From contig CAJXTM010000011.1 in NCBI GenBank assembly GCA_913061385.1, forward strand, positions 1 through 16,754: a stretch of DNA of 16,754 bases, in the 5' to 3' direction. This DNA is from an uncultured Rhodopirellula sp. (lineage in GTDB: Bacteria > Planctomycetota > Planctomycetia > Pirellulales > Pirellulaceae). The first letter of the stretch is position 1. Every line of letters starts with the position of its first letter. The translations under genes were made by a program, and so were the position numbers. Below, piece after piece: positions 9,331 through 16,718 of the stretch. The notes beneath the pieces are model-generated. The model was given only the letters and a program-made list of their open reading frames with translations. It searched no databases and had not been told where the DNA came from.

Positions 9331-10623
9331 GTGATCACGACCGCAGATTTAAAAGCTCAGACACGTCGCGAGCTAGCCGATTTGGCTCGAAACTATGGCG
9401 TTCCCGGTTGGCATGGACTCAAAAAAGACGAGTTGGTCATAGAAATCCGGAAGGTTCAACGGCGTTTACGTCAGAAAGCATCTGCAGAGAAGGCGAAGTC
9501 TTCCGCTGGTGCTGCTGTGAAAAAGAAACGAACCACGAAGGCCAAGGCGACTGCCTCAGCCTCCACTGTTAAGGCGAGCCGCGCAGCGAAGACGACCCCT
9601 GTGTCGGCTGCGGCGAAGGCAAGAAAGACGGCGTCCAAATCGCCAGTTCGTTCGGGGAATGCAAAGCCGATGCCAAAATTGCCAGAGCCGAAAATCTCTG
9701 CCAAGACGGCGAGAATTCGAGCTCAGATTCGAAAACGTCGCGAAACGATGGTTCGCAACAAAGACCTCTCAACTGGGACCTTGGTTGGTGGCGCGGCTGT
9801 GAATCGTGGTGCAAATCGCACTCGTGCCGATGAGCAGCATCAGGACCGAATTGTGCTCATGGTTCGTGATTCCTTCTGGCTGCAGGTCAGTTGGGAGATC
9901 ACGCGTGCCAGTGTCGAACGAGCTGAATCTGCACTTTCCGAGCGTTGGCACACTGCTGTGCCAATGTTGCGTTTGCTCAGCGTTAGCGACGTCAACAATA
10001 ACCGGGCAGAAAGCGTCGAGCGTGACATTCCCATCCATGGTGGTGTCGACAATTGGTATATCGATGTCGATGAGCCGCCTTCTCGGTATCGCGTGATCAT
10101 CGGTTATCTGTCTGATACAGGAGAGTTTTATACGGTTTGCAGGAGCAATGTCGTTGAGACACCGAGACCGGGGGAGTGTGAGCGTCTCGATGAGCATTGG
10201 CGGGACATCGCAGAAGATTATGAACGTATCTACTCGCTCAGTGGCGGTTACGAGACCGACGCAGGTGATCTGAAGGAAGTTTTCGAGGAGAGGCTCTGCA
10301 GAACAATGCCACTGCGTGGCGAGCAAGGGCAGACAGTTGCAGATCCCGCATTGCTGCGTCAGGCAAAGCTTCCCTTTAATGTTGATGCCGAACTCATCGT
10401 TTTTGGTAAGACAGCCTCTTCTGCTTCGGTCACGGTTGCTGGTCGTCCAGTCAAGCTGCAAGCCGATGGCTCTTTCACGGTCCGAATGGAGTTGCCTGAT
10501 AAGCGTCAGGTGTTGCCAGTGACGGCCGAAAGTCGTGATGGACTTCGGCAACGCACGACCGTTGTTGCTGTTGAACGCAACACAAAAATCATGGAGCCAG
10601 TGGAATTGGATGACCGGCTTTAG
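9331..10623 (+). CDS. Rho_N domain + basic H1-like linker + DUF4912 protein
   Basis: A protein of 430 residues from the GTG at 9331, chosen because GGAG lies 6 bases ahead and the Rho_N domain starts at once (MITTADLKAQTRRELADLA). The frame stays open to an ATG at 9214, which would add 39 undistinguished residues. Domains in order: a Rho_N/SAP-like helical domain (about 5-43, with YGVPGWHGLKKDELV), a Lys/Ala/Ser/Thr-rich linker resembling a histone H1 tail (about 51-121), a DUF4912 domain (about 174-306, including SFWLQVSWEIT and RYRVIIGYLS), and a C-terminal beta-rich region (about 350-417, LPFNVDAELIVFGKT onward). There is no signal peptide. Rho_N domains bind nucleic acid and the linker is strongly basic, so nucleic-acid binding is inferred. 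The molecular function of DUF4912 is not known to me. A strong terminator follows. Confidence 0.88.
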   Translation: MITTADLKAQTRRELADLARNYGVPGWHGLKKDELVIEIRKVQRRLRQKASAEKAKSSAGAAVKKKRTTKAKATASASTVKASRAAKTTPVSAAAKARKTASKSPVRSGNAKPMPKLPEPKISAKTARIRAQIRKRRETMVRNKDLSTGTLVGGAAVNRGANRTRADEQHQDRIVLMVRDSFWLQVSWEITRASVERAESALSERWHTAVPMLRLLSVSDVNNNRAESVERDIPIHGGVDNWYIDVDEPPSRYRVIIGYLSDTGEFYTVCRSNVVETPRPGECERLDEHWRDIAEDYERIYSLSGGYETDAGDLKEVFEERLCRTMPLRGEQGQTVADPALLRQAKLPFNVDAELIVFGKTASSASVTVAGRPVKLQADGSFTVRMELPDKRQVLPVTAESRDGLRQRTTVVAVERNTKIMEPVELDDRL

Positions 10624-10679
10624 TACCTGTTTTTGTGATCGCCCTTGCTGATTATGTGAGAGCGATTCATTTTTCTATC

Positions 10680-10718
10680 AGCGTTCGAGCCTTTAAGGCT
10701 TGAACGCTATTTTTTTTT
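10680..10718 (+). terminator. strong intrinsic (Rho-independent) terminator
   Basis: AGCGTTCGAGCC and GGCTTGAACGCT pair over 12 bp with a single G:T wobble and a 5-base loop (TTTAA), followed by an A and nine T residues. It lies 57 bases after the DUF4912 stop and ends 25 bases before the ATG of the ThuA-like gene. Confidence 0.93.
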
Positions 10719-10733
10719 GTGATTGACCATTGC

Positions 10734-10737
10734 GGAG
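10734..10737 (+). promoter_or_regulatory. Shine-Dalgarno of the ThuA-like gene
   Basis: GGAG lies 6 bases before ATG 10744. It favours this ATG over the in-frame TTG at 10723. Confidence 0.65.
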
Positions 10738-10743
10738 TTAAGC

Positions 10744-11541
10744 ATGCCCTTTCGATTTCCTGCTGTCTTGTTTCTTGTCTGTATTGCAATTTGTCTGCCC
10801 GTGGCAAACGTTGTTGGCGAGGAGGGAGCCGAGAAAAAAGACGAGGCTTCTGTCAATGTTTTGCTGATCACCAGTGGCTGTTGTCACGACTACGATTTTC
10901 AGACCAAGGCCATGCAACTAGCAATGGAAAAGTATGGAGTGGACGCAGCTTGGACTGTTGTTAATGAAGGTGGGACTGGCACCAAGGCTCAAATCGATTT
11001 CTATAAGAATCCGAAGTGGGCAGAGGGCTTTGATGTCGTTATTCACAACGAGTGCTTTGCCAATACCAATGATGCTGATTACATCCGTGGCGTGACGGCT
11101 CCGCACCATGCGGGCACAAATGCGGTTGTCATTCATTGTGCCATGCATACCTACCGAGCAGCTGAAATTGATGACTGGCGCAAGTTCCTCGGGGTTACCA
11201 GTCGTCGTCATGAACATCAAAGCAATTACAAAGTTGATGTCAGAAAGAAGACGCACCCGATCATGCAGGGTTTCCCTGATGGACATATCACTGCCAAGGA
11301 TGAACTCTATGTGATTGAAAAAGTCTGGCCTGAGACAACTGTGCTTGCCACGTCCAAAAGTGAGAAGACTGACAAAGACCATCCAGTATTTTGGATTAAC
11401 AAGTTTGGCAAGGCAAGGGTGTTTGGTACCACGTATGGGCACTCCAACGGTACCTTCGAAGATGCCGTCTTTCTCAAAGCATTAACCAGGGGCACTTTGT
11501 GGGCGGCTGGAAAATTGCCGGTATCCAAGCCAGTTAAGTGA
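10744..11541 (+). CDS. secreted ThuA-domain (trehalose-utilization-like) protein
   Basis: A protein of 265 residues from the ATG at 10744 with GGAG upstream. An N-terminal signal peptide is clear (MPFRFPAVLFLVCIAICLPVANVVG, cut near residue 25), so it acts outside the cytoplasm. The remainder matches the ThuA family (PF06283), which has a class I glutamine-amidotransferase-like fold. Matching segments are VNVLLITSGCCHDY (37-50), DVVIHNECFA (97-106), AVVIHCAMHTYR (127-138), HPIMQGFP (171-178), DELYVIEKV (186-194) and PVFWINKFGKARVFGTTYGH (214-233). The ThuA reaction is poorly defined; members are linked to sugar metabolism, and planctomycetes carry many secreted paralogues. The gene stands alone between a terminator and a convergent fxsA, giving no pathway context. 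Cys132 and His135 lie where related folds place active-site residues, but I cannot assign catalysis. Confidence 0.9.
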   Translation: MPFRFPAVLFLVCIAICLPVANVVGEEGAEKKDEASVNVLLITSGCCHDYDFQTKAMQLAMEKYGVDAAWTVVNEGGTGTKAQIDFYKNPKWAEGFDVVIHNECFANTNDADYIRGVTAPHHAGTNAVVIHCAMHTYRAAEIDDWRKFLGVTSRRHEHQSNYKVDVRKKTHPIMQGFPDGHITAKDELYVIEKVWPETTVLATSKSEKTDKDHPVFWINKFGKARVFGTTYGHSNGTFEDAVFLKALTRGTLWAAGKLPVSKPVK

Positions 11542-11571
11542 TTGTGGGAGTGAAGGGAAATCACCACGCAC

Positions 11572-11603
11572 TTCCAACGCTGCTATTCCGCTTTTCGTTG
11601 GAA
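11572..11603. repeat. inverted repeat between convergent thuA-like and fxsA genes
   Basis: TTCCAACG and CGTTGGAA form an 8-bp perfect stem around a 16-base loop, spanning the convergent junction and the last codons of fxsA. There is no T-run on either strand, so terminator function is only a possibility. Confidence 0.3.
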
Positions 11604-12053
11604 TGAGTCCGCGTCAATCGTACAAGAACTTTCGCGTGGAGTGCGGTTGAGTGGTTCCTGGGCGAAGTCGTCTGGCGCGTGAAAATGAACTTTGAATCGT
11701 TGCATGTATCGCTTCACTAGTGTTCGGCGGATGAACTCTCGCCCTTGCGGCAAGAGCAGTGTGAATCCGAGTGCGTCCGTCAGCAGTCCGGGGGTCAGCA
11801 GTAGTGCTGCCGCGAACACGATCATTAGGCCATCCTGTATTTCCTGGCTCGGTGCCCTACCCTCTGCCAAAGCGGACTGAAACCGGAACCAAGCCATGAC
11901 TCCTTCCCTGCGAGCCAGCCAAGAGCCAATGACTCCGGTCACAATGACGAGCATGATTGTGGTCCATAGACTGGTGTACTGGGCTACTTGAACTAGCAAG
12001 ACCAATTCAAGCAACGGAACCAGGATAAATGCGGCCAGTAATCGAGTGAACAT
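11583..12053 (-). CDS. fxsA: FxsA-family membrane protein
   Basis: A protein of 156 residues matching FxsA (PF04186), a small cytoplasmic-membrane protein named for suppressing F-exclusion of phage T7 in E. coli; its ordinary cellular role is unclear. Hydrophobic segments lie at about 5-24 (with PLLELVLLVQVA), 28-47 (LWTTIMLVIVTGVIGSWLARREG) and 75-102. The last contains the family's LLLTPGLLTDALGFTLLLP motif (84-102), and conserved SQEIQDGLMIV precedes it. A hydrophilic tail of about 45 residues follows. The gene is convergent with the ThuA-like gene (41-base gap). A possible promoter on the minus strand is TTGACT (12108-12113), 17 bases, TAGACG (12085-12090). The start ATG at 12053 has no strong Shine-Dalgarno. 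Confidence 0.92.
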   Translation of the reverse strand: MFTRLLAAFILVPLLELVLLVQVAQYTSLWTTIMLVIVTGVIGSWLARREGVMAWFRFQSALAEGRAPSQEIQDGLMIVFAAALLLTPGLLTDALGFTLLLPQGREFIRRTLVKRYMQRFKVHFHAPDDFAQEPLNRTPRESSCTIDADSFQRKAE

Positions 12054-12286
12054 GCTGGCTCGATGCCTCTAATGAGTGGGTTTGCGTCTAAAAGTAGTCA
12101 CCTTGGCAGTCAATTCTACATCTATACAGTTGAAACAGCAGGTTCTGTGCCGAAGTTGTCAGGTTGTAGTAAAACGTTGAGATCCACAGGGATAATCCCA
12201 TCCGCCTGTTCTGTTTTTTACAGATTGCGGGAGACTTGGGGTCGAATTGGGGTTGGTTTGCTGTGGTTTCCTTTTGGGGAAAGTGC
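12054..12286. other. divergent intergenic stretch upstream of fxsA and the small ORF
   Basis: No convincing gene is seen here. The region contains the candidate fxsA promoter and an 11-bp palindrome, GGGATAATCCC (12189-12199). If the small ORF at 12287-12601 is not real, the gene-free gap extends to about 12597. Confidence 0.5.
12085..12113 (-). promoter_or_regulatory. candidate sigma-70-type promoter of fxsA
   Basis: The minus strand reads TTGACT, a 17-base spacer, then TAGACG, about 32 bases before the fxsA start. The -35 is a 5/6 match. The -10 is weak (3/6). Confidence 0.3.
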
Positions 12287-12601
12287 ATGATGTTCAAGCA
12301 AATCACGAGTGTTGTCGCATTTGTGACTTTGGGCATTTCTGTCTTCCCCGGTAAACTCAAAGTAGTGCCGATCGAGTCAACTCATTCGGTGAGCGTCGGG
12401 TTGCCACAACGATGGTTTTTGGGTTCGGTGCCGCCATGCAATGGAGTACCGGGTTTTTTGGGATTACCAATTTTTTTGATTTCGTTCATGAACCAGCGTA
12501 AGTCATTCGTAATCGACTCGAGTCAATCGCAGGATTGCGGTGTGACGCAGCAGGTCACTAGCAGCCCGAAGGGCCTGTGTTGCTCAGGGCTTCAGTTGTG
12601 A
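12287..12601 (+). CDS. possible small hydrophobic protein overlapping the hydrolase start
   Basis: I do not recognise this protein. The frame from ATG 12287 (or ATG 12290) gives about 104 residues. They begin MMFKQITSVVAFVTLGISVF, which resembles a short signal or anchor sequence, and a second hydrophobic run (GVPGFLGLPIFLISFM) lies near the middle. A purine run GGGGA sits 6 bases upstream of the ATG. The strongest argument is its end: the TGA at 12599-12601 overlaps the GTG at 12598 of the alpha/beta hydrolase as GTGA, a classical coupling arrangement. Against it, the C-terminal third looks like low-quality sequence with no known motif, and the overlap depends on the hydrolase start being GTG 12598. 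It may be chance. Confidence 0.3.
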   Translation: MMFKQITSVVAFVTLGISVFPGKLKVVPIESTHSVSVGLPQRWFLGSVPPCNGVPGFLGLPIFLISFMNQRKSFVIDSSQSQDCGVTQQVTSSPKGLCCSGLQL

Positions 12602-13446
12602 AGTACGAGTTACTTATGACCGGTCGCCGAGGGCAACTGCACGGTCGGCTATGGGAAGGGAAAGAGGCACCCGCCGGTGTTGTAGTGGTCGTTCATGGAC
12701 TGGGGGATCATGGAGGTCGTTACCAGTCCCTCGCCGCGTCCATCGCTGCCCAGGGGTGGCGGACGTATGCTTTTGATCTGCCAGGTCATGGGCGTTCACC
12801 AGGAGGTCGTGGAAGAGTCGATTCGTTTTTAGGGCTTCTGGCAGATATTGAAGCAGCGTGTCAAACAATCACGCAGCGATTTCCTGGGGTGCCGCAGGTT
12901 CTGCTTGGTTACAGCATGGGTGGTAATTTGGTTCTGAATTATCTGCTTCGATGTTTGCAGGACCAAAATTCTTTCAGTACAAAACCTGATGGTATCGTTC
13001 TTTGCGGGCCAATGCTGTTGCCGCCCACCCCTCCACCACGCCCTCATATATTTGCAGCTTGGTTGACTGGGTACTTAATGCCATGGATTCAGATTGAGCG
13101 ACCTGTCGATGTCGAGATGCTGACCAGTGATCGTAAGCAAGCTCAAATGATTATTAAGGACCCGTTGATGCATACACGCATCACGCTCTATCTCGCGACG
13201 CAATTACTGTCGCAAGGTCGTTGGGCCTTGGATCACGCTCGTCGAATCGATGTTCCTGCTTTGGTCATGTATGGCGATGATGATACGCTCATTGACCGCA
13301 GCGCCTGTGAGAATCTGGCTATTCGAGCAGGTGATCGTGTGACACTTCGGCAGTGGCCAGGTATTCGCCATGACCTGTTTCATGATCAGGGCAGCGAGGA
13401 TGTTTGCGAGGTGGTTTCGGATTGGCTGCTCGGCTGCTTCCAATGA
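12598..13446 (+). CDS. alpha/beta hydrolase, monoacylglycerol lipase / lysophospholipase type
   Basis: A serine hydrolase (Hydrolase_4, PF12146 type) expected to cleave monoacylglycerols or similar esters in the cytoplasm; no signal peptide is seen. From GTG 12598 it is 282 residues. AGGG lies 8 bases before this GTG. GTG 12577 and ATG 12616 are in-frame alternatives. The oxyanion-hole segment is VVHGLGDHGGRY (31-42), then FDLPGHGRSPG (59-69). The nucleophile elbow GYSMGG (104-109) carries Ser106. The cap covers about 140-210. Asp229 in YGDDDTLID and His258 in GIRHDLFHD complete the catalytic triad. The pattern matches bacterial and human monoglyceride lipases, but the real substrate cannot be told from sequence. 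It is followed by a 210-base gap. Confidence 0.92.
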   Translation: MKYELLMTGRRGQLHGRLWEGKEAPAGVVVVVHGLGDHGGRYQSLAASIAAQGWRTYAFDLPGHGRSPGGRGRVDSFLGLLADIEAACQTITQRFPGVPQVLLGYSMGGNLVLNYLLRCLQDQNSFSTKPDGIVLCGPMLLPPTPPPRPHIFAAWLTGYLMPWIQIERPVDVEMLTSDRKQAQMIIKDPLMHTRITLYLATQLLSQGRWALDHARRIDVPALVMYGDDDTLIDRSACENLAIRAGDRVTLRQWPGIRHDLFHDQGSEDVCEVVSDWLLGCFQ

Positions 13447-13656
13447 TATGAAGAAGATGTCGGAGCGTTTTGTCTTCGTGGATAACGTGGTTTCATCATC
13501 CGGATGCGTCAGTTTGTGGGCGAGGCATCTGCCGTGTTTATCAGAGTCGTTCCTGCATGATTGCTTGTGGCTGGGGGTCGGTAGGGGATTCGTGCCCGAC
13601 CAGCACGAGAAGTTTGGTAAACTCAGTGCTTCCCTGCCCCGCTATCCGGATTAAGT
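13447..13656 (+). other. intergenic leader of the propeller gene pair
   Basis: These 210 bases carry no supported gene. A 6-bp stem, GGTCGG (13576-13581) with CCGACC (13596-13601), flanks a 14-base loop. There is no T-run, so it is not a clear terminator. A promoter for the downstream pair probably lies here, but I cannot identify boxes. Confidence 0.4.
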
Positions 13657-15897
13657 ATGCACGCCATGGTATTTGCTCCAGCTCTGACCCAGTTCCGACT
13701 CGTGCTTGCGAAATGGATGTCACGCGTTGTTTTTCTTCGTCTTGTGACAACCTTATTCGCAGTTTTCCTATTTCTGCTGATCCAGCCACAGGATGCTTTG
13801 GCAAAGGATGCTGGCTTTCGGGTGGGGGTTAGGTTTCTGGATCCAACCTCTGCAGAGGTTCGGTGGGAGTCAGCGCAAGCGGGGCCCTCTTCGGTTGCAT
13901 TCGGGCTGACTCGCAAACTGGGAGAGATCATTGAATCGGCAGAGAATGGCACGAGTCATCGCGTTGTTCTGAAAAATCTGGATGTCGGGCAGACTTACTA
14001 CTACAGAATCGGCACTGTGCAGGAAGGTAAGTTGCTGCTGAGTCCATTTTGTGAATTTGACATGCGGATGAATTATGCACCGCCATTGATTCCAGATTCG
14101 AAAGCATCGAACAAACAGGAGGGATCGGATTTGATTTCCGATGAGGTCCTGGATTCTTTGGTGAAGCAATTGAATCATGCTGGGGGCTTCGCTGTCGTCA
14201 GTAATGAGCAGTCAGGACGATGGGCGAAGGCTCTGGCTGCCCACACTGAAATGACTGTCATTGCGTCGTGCGAGGATGATGCGGAAATGCAGCGGTTTCG
14301 TAGGCAGTGGTATGACTCGGGGATTTACGGAGTCCGACTCACAGCACAGCAATCCAGTGATGTTCCCGATGACTTTGCTAATCTTGTGATTTGTTCCGCG
14401 TTACAAATTGTTGACTGCAAACGCCATGTGGCAAAATCTGGAACGCTTGTTTGCATCGGAAAACCGCCAGCTGAATCGGGTAGTGAGTGGATCGCACTTG
14501 GGTCTGATGTTTGGCTTCACAATGTGAATGGGGTGGCTGAACTTGCTGAATGGGGGCATCAATATGGATCGCCGGCCAATCAGTCCTTTGTCGGGGAGTC
14601 TCTGGGAGGAGCGGACGAAGCAGGCGAATTGGAGGTGCGATGGTTGGGTAGGCCAGGAGCAGACTTCGGAATTGATAGGAATCCTCGAATGCCTGCACCG
14701 CTTGCTATTGGGGGACGCCTGTTTCACCAGGGTATGAACCGGATGGTTGCTTTGGATGCGTTCAATGGAGCCATCTTGTGGTCGTTGGAAATTCCTGATT
14801 TGCGGCGAGTGAATATTCCCAGGGATTGCGGTAATTGGTGCGCCGACCGTGATCACGTTTACGCTGCCACTCACAATTGTCTGTGGGTGATTAATGCTGC
14901 CACCGGTGAAATGCTCAATACTTTGCGACTGCCAGAACCATTCAATGAAAATCATGAATGGGGATTTGTTGCAGTCACTGATGACATGGTGATCGGCTCT
15001 GCGGTCAAGGGTGAAAGTATCTATGAAGATTTTTGGCAGAAGGCCGCGTGGTATGACGGAAAAGATGACGCAGCAACATCGAAAATTTGCGCAGATTCAA
15101 TCATTGCCTATGACAAGAAATATGGTGATGTACTTTGGAAATATGATATGGATGCAGGAGTTCAGGCGACTATCACGATCGTGAAAGACTCCATTTTCTT
15201 CGTTGAAGTCAACGATCCAAAGTTACGCACGCTCAAAAGCGGTAAGCTGAAAAATCAACAGATCTGGAACGATGCATCCGTTGTTTGTCTGGATCGTAAA
15301 ACGGGAAAGCCACGTTGGAAAAAGCCAGTTGCTTCTCAGGCCGCTGATCAAGTGGTTGCCTTTGGGCTGGCCGATGATGATCAATTCGTTTTGCAATCCT
15401 CGTCGGGCAATCAATTCCATTTTGCGTCCTATGCTTCCGGGGATGGTCAGCCACTGTGGAGTCGGGATGTTAATTGGCCAGAAAATCATCATGGGGCCCA
15501 TATGCAGCACGCCGTGCTGATGGGAGGGAAATTGTTTGTGCAGCCGCATATCCTTGATGCCGCTACTGGAAAGACACTCCAGACAGGGACGCTTGGTAAA
15601 CGCCGTGGTTGTGCGACACCCATTGGTACTGGAGAGGCGATTCTATACCGAGGTGGGACTGGTCCGTTGTCACTCTGGTCGATTGAAGAGGGGAAACGAA
15701 CGGAGTTCACTCGTCTGAGACCCAGTTGCTGGCTGAGTACGATTCCGGCCCAGGGGATGTTGTTTTCGCCCGAAGCTGGAGGAGGTTGTTCATGCGGCGG
15801 ATGGATGGAATGTTCGATCGGTTTTGGGCCGCGTCGGGTAACTTCTGTTCCTGTTCAGGAACATGGAACGGTCGATAAGCAAGGAGTGAAAGAATGA
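13657..15897 (+). CDS. secreted FnIII-like + degenerate methyltransferase-like + PQQ-type beta-propeller protein
   Basis: A protein of 746 residues. An N-terminal signal peptide is evident (VVFLRLVTTLFAVFLFLLIQ, 23-42; likely cut after ALA, 47-49). ATG 13717 (Met21) would give a more standard signal peptide. Domains in order: an FnIII / purple-acid-phosphatase-N-like sandwich (about 53-136, ending LKNLDVGQTYYYRIG and FCEFD); a Rossmann-like module resembling a SAM methyltransferase (about 160-270) whose glycine motif is lost; and PQQ-type propeller blades (about 350-700), for example MVALDAFNGAILWSLEIP, LWVINAATGEMLNTL, IIAYDKKYGDVLWKYD and VVCLDRKTGKPRWKK. A Cys cluster follows near the end (Cys711, 713, 719). 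Propellers of this kind usually serve binding or scaffolding. True PQQ enzymes need further ligands I cannot confirm. Its stop overlaps the next start as ATGA. Confidence 0.88.
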   Translation: MHAMVFAPALTQFRLVLAKWMSRVVFLRLVTTLFAVFLFLLIQPQDALAKDAGFRVGVRFLDPTSAEVRWESAQAGPSSVAFGLTRKLGEIIESAENGTSHRVVLKNLDVGQTYYYRIGTVQEGKLLLSPFCEFDMRMNYAPPLIPDSKASNKQEGSDLISDEVLDSLVKQLNHAGGFAVVSNEQSGRWAKALAAHTEMTVIASCEDDAEMQRFRRQWYDSGIYGVRLTAQQSSDVPDDFANLVICSALQIVDCKRHVAKSGTLVCIGKPPAESGSEWIALGSDVWLHNVNGVAELAEWGHQYGSPANQSFVGESLGGADEAGELEVRWLGRPGADFGIDRNPRMPAPLAIGGRLFHQGMNRMVALDAFNGAILWSLEIPDLRRVNIPRDCGNWCADRDHVYAATHNCLWVINAATGEMLNTLRLPEPFNENHEWGFVAVTDDMVIGSAVKGESIYEDFWQKAAWYDGKDDAATSKICADSIIAYDKKYGDVLWKYDMDAGVQATITIVKDSIFFVEVNDPKLRTLKSGKLKNQQIWNDASVVCLDRKTGKPRWKKPVASQAADQVVAFGLADDDQFVLQSSSGNQFHFASYASGDGQPLWSRDVNWPENHHGAHMQHAVLMGGKLFVQPHILDAATGKTLQTGTLGKRRGCATPIGTGEAILYRGGTGPLSLWSIEEGKRTEFTRLRPSCWLSTIPAQGMLFSPEAGGGCSCGGWMECSIGFGPRRVTSVPVQEHGTVDKQGVKE
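15881..15886 (+). promoter_or_regulatory. Shine-Dalgarno of the second propeller gene, inside the first
   Basis: AAGGAG lies 7 bases before ATG 15894, within the last codons of the upstream gene. It supports translational coupling through the ATGA overlap. Confidence 0.75.
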
Positions 15898-16718
15898 ATC
15901 TGTTAAGTAAGAAAATGAATCAAGCATCGTTGCTGGCAATGTCTTGGTTGCTCGGTCTGGCGGTCGTTGTCAGCACTCAGGTTGTTGTTGCTCAGTCGGG
16001 TTCCGAAACTGGCGGTGCTGCTGCGGTTAACGGCGCTGCTGCGGCCGAGTGGAAAACATACCGATTCGATAATCGTCGCAGTGGCGTTACTGCATCGAGT
16101 CTGGATTTTCCATTGACGAGCAAGTGGGTTCATCGCTCGCCGCTGCCACCACAAATGGCGTGGACTGGCCCTGCTAAGTGGGATGCCTATTCAGGAAATA
16201 GTGGATTGCAGTCGATGCGCAATTTTGATCCCTGTTTTTACGTCACTGCCGATGGTGAATCGGTTTTTTTTGGCTCCTCATCTGACGATGCGATTCATGC
16301 GTTGGATCTGGAAACCGGTAGGGAAAAGTGGGTTCACTTTACAGGTGCAGCAGTGCGTCTGCCTCCAACGATCGCGAACGGAAATGTTTACTTTGGTTCA
16401 GATGACGGTTTTGCCTATTGTTGCAACAAGTCGTCCGGAGAATTGATTTGGCGTACAAGAGCCGGAGATGAGAATCGTCGAATAACCAGCAATCGTAAGT
16501 TGATTTCACTGTGGCCTGTTCGTACGGGTGTATTGGTTGAAGGTCAGCAAGCGATTTTTGCAGGTTCCTTGGTGCCATGGGAAAAGTCTTACCTGTGCTC
16601 TGTCGATGCACAGTCAGGAGAGGTTGAGAGCGAGCAGGGGTTTCGTCGGGAACTGGGTAATGTGACGCTACAAGGCGCTCTGCTTGCATCGTCAAAAAAA
16701 TTGTTCGTGCCGCAGGGC
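15894..16718 (+). CDS. secreted PQQ-type beta-propeller protein, 3' end cut by adapter
   Basis: 275 genuine residues are present, after which the frame enters adapter at 16719. The six residues LSLIHI and the TGA that follow in this frame are adapter translation, so the protein is certainly longer. The N-terminus is a signal peptide (LLAMSWLLGLAVVVSTQVVVAQ, about 13-34) followed by a Gly/Ala-rich linker. The first blade begins WKTYRFDNRRSGVTAS (53-68), the usual opening of planctomycete propeller proteins. Further blades are AIHALDLETGREKWVHF (133-149), GFAYCCNKSSGELIWRT (172-188) and YLCSVDAQSGEVES (233-246). The start at 15894 has AAGGAG 7 bases ahead and overlaps the upstream stop by ATGA. 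The two propeller proteins are probably made together and exported. Function is unknown. Confidence 0.9.

Noticed and set aside
12541..12600. Clustered short inverted repeats before the hydrolase, considered as a tRNA or riboswitch
   Set aside because: No cloverleaf, conserved T-loop or known riboswitch core could be assembled from it.
16262..16270. Run of T residues in the second propeller gene as a possible programmed frameshift site
   Set aside because: The zero frame continues with good propeller motifs on both sides, and no downstream pseudoknot or alternative frame is apparent.
16693..16699. A-AAA-AAA slippery heptamer near the contig end
   Set aside because: It lies about 20 bases before adapter sequence, so no downstream context can be judged.
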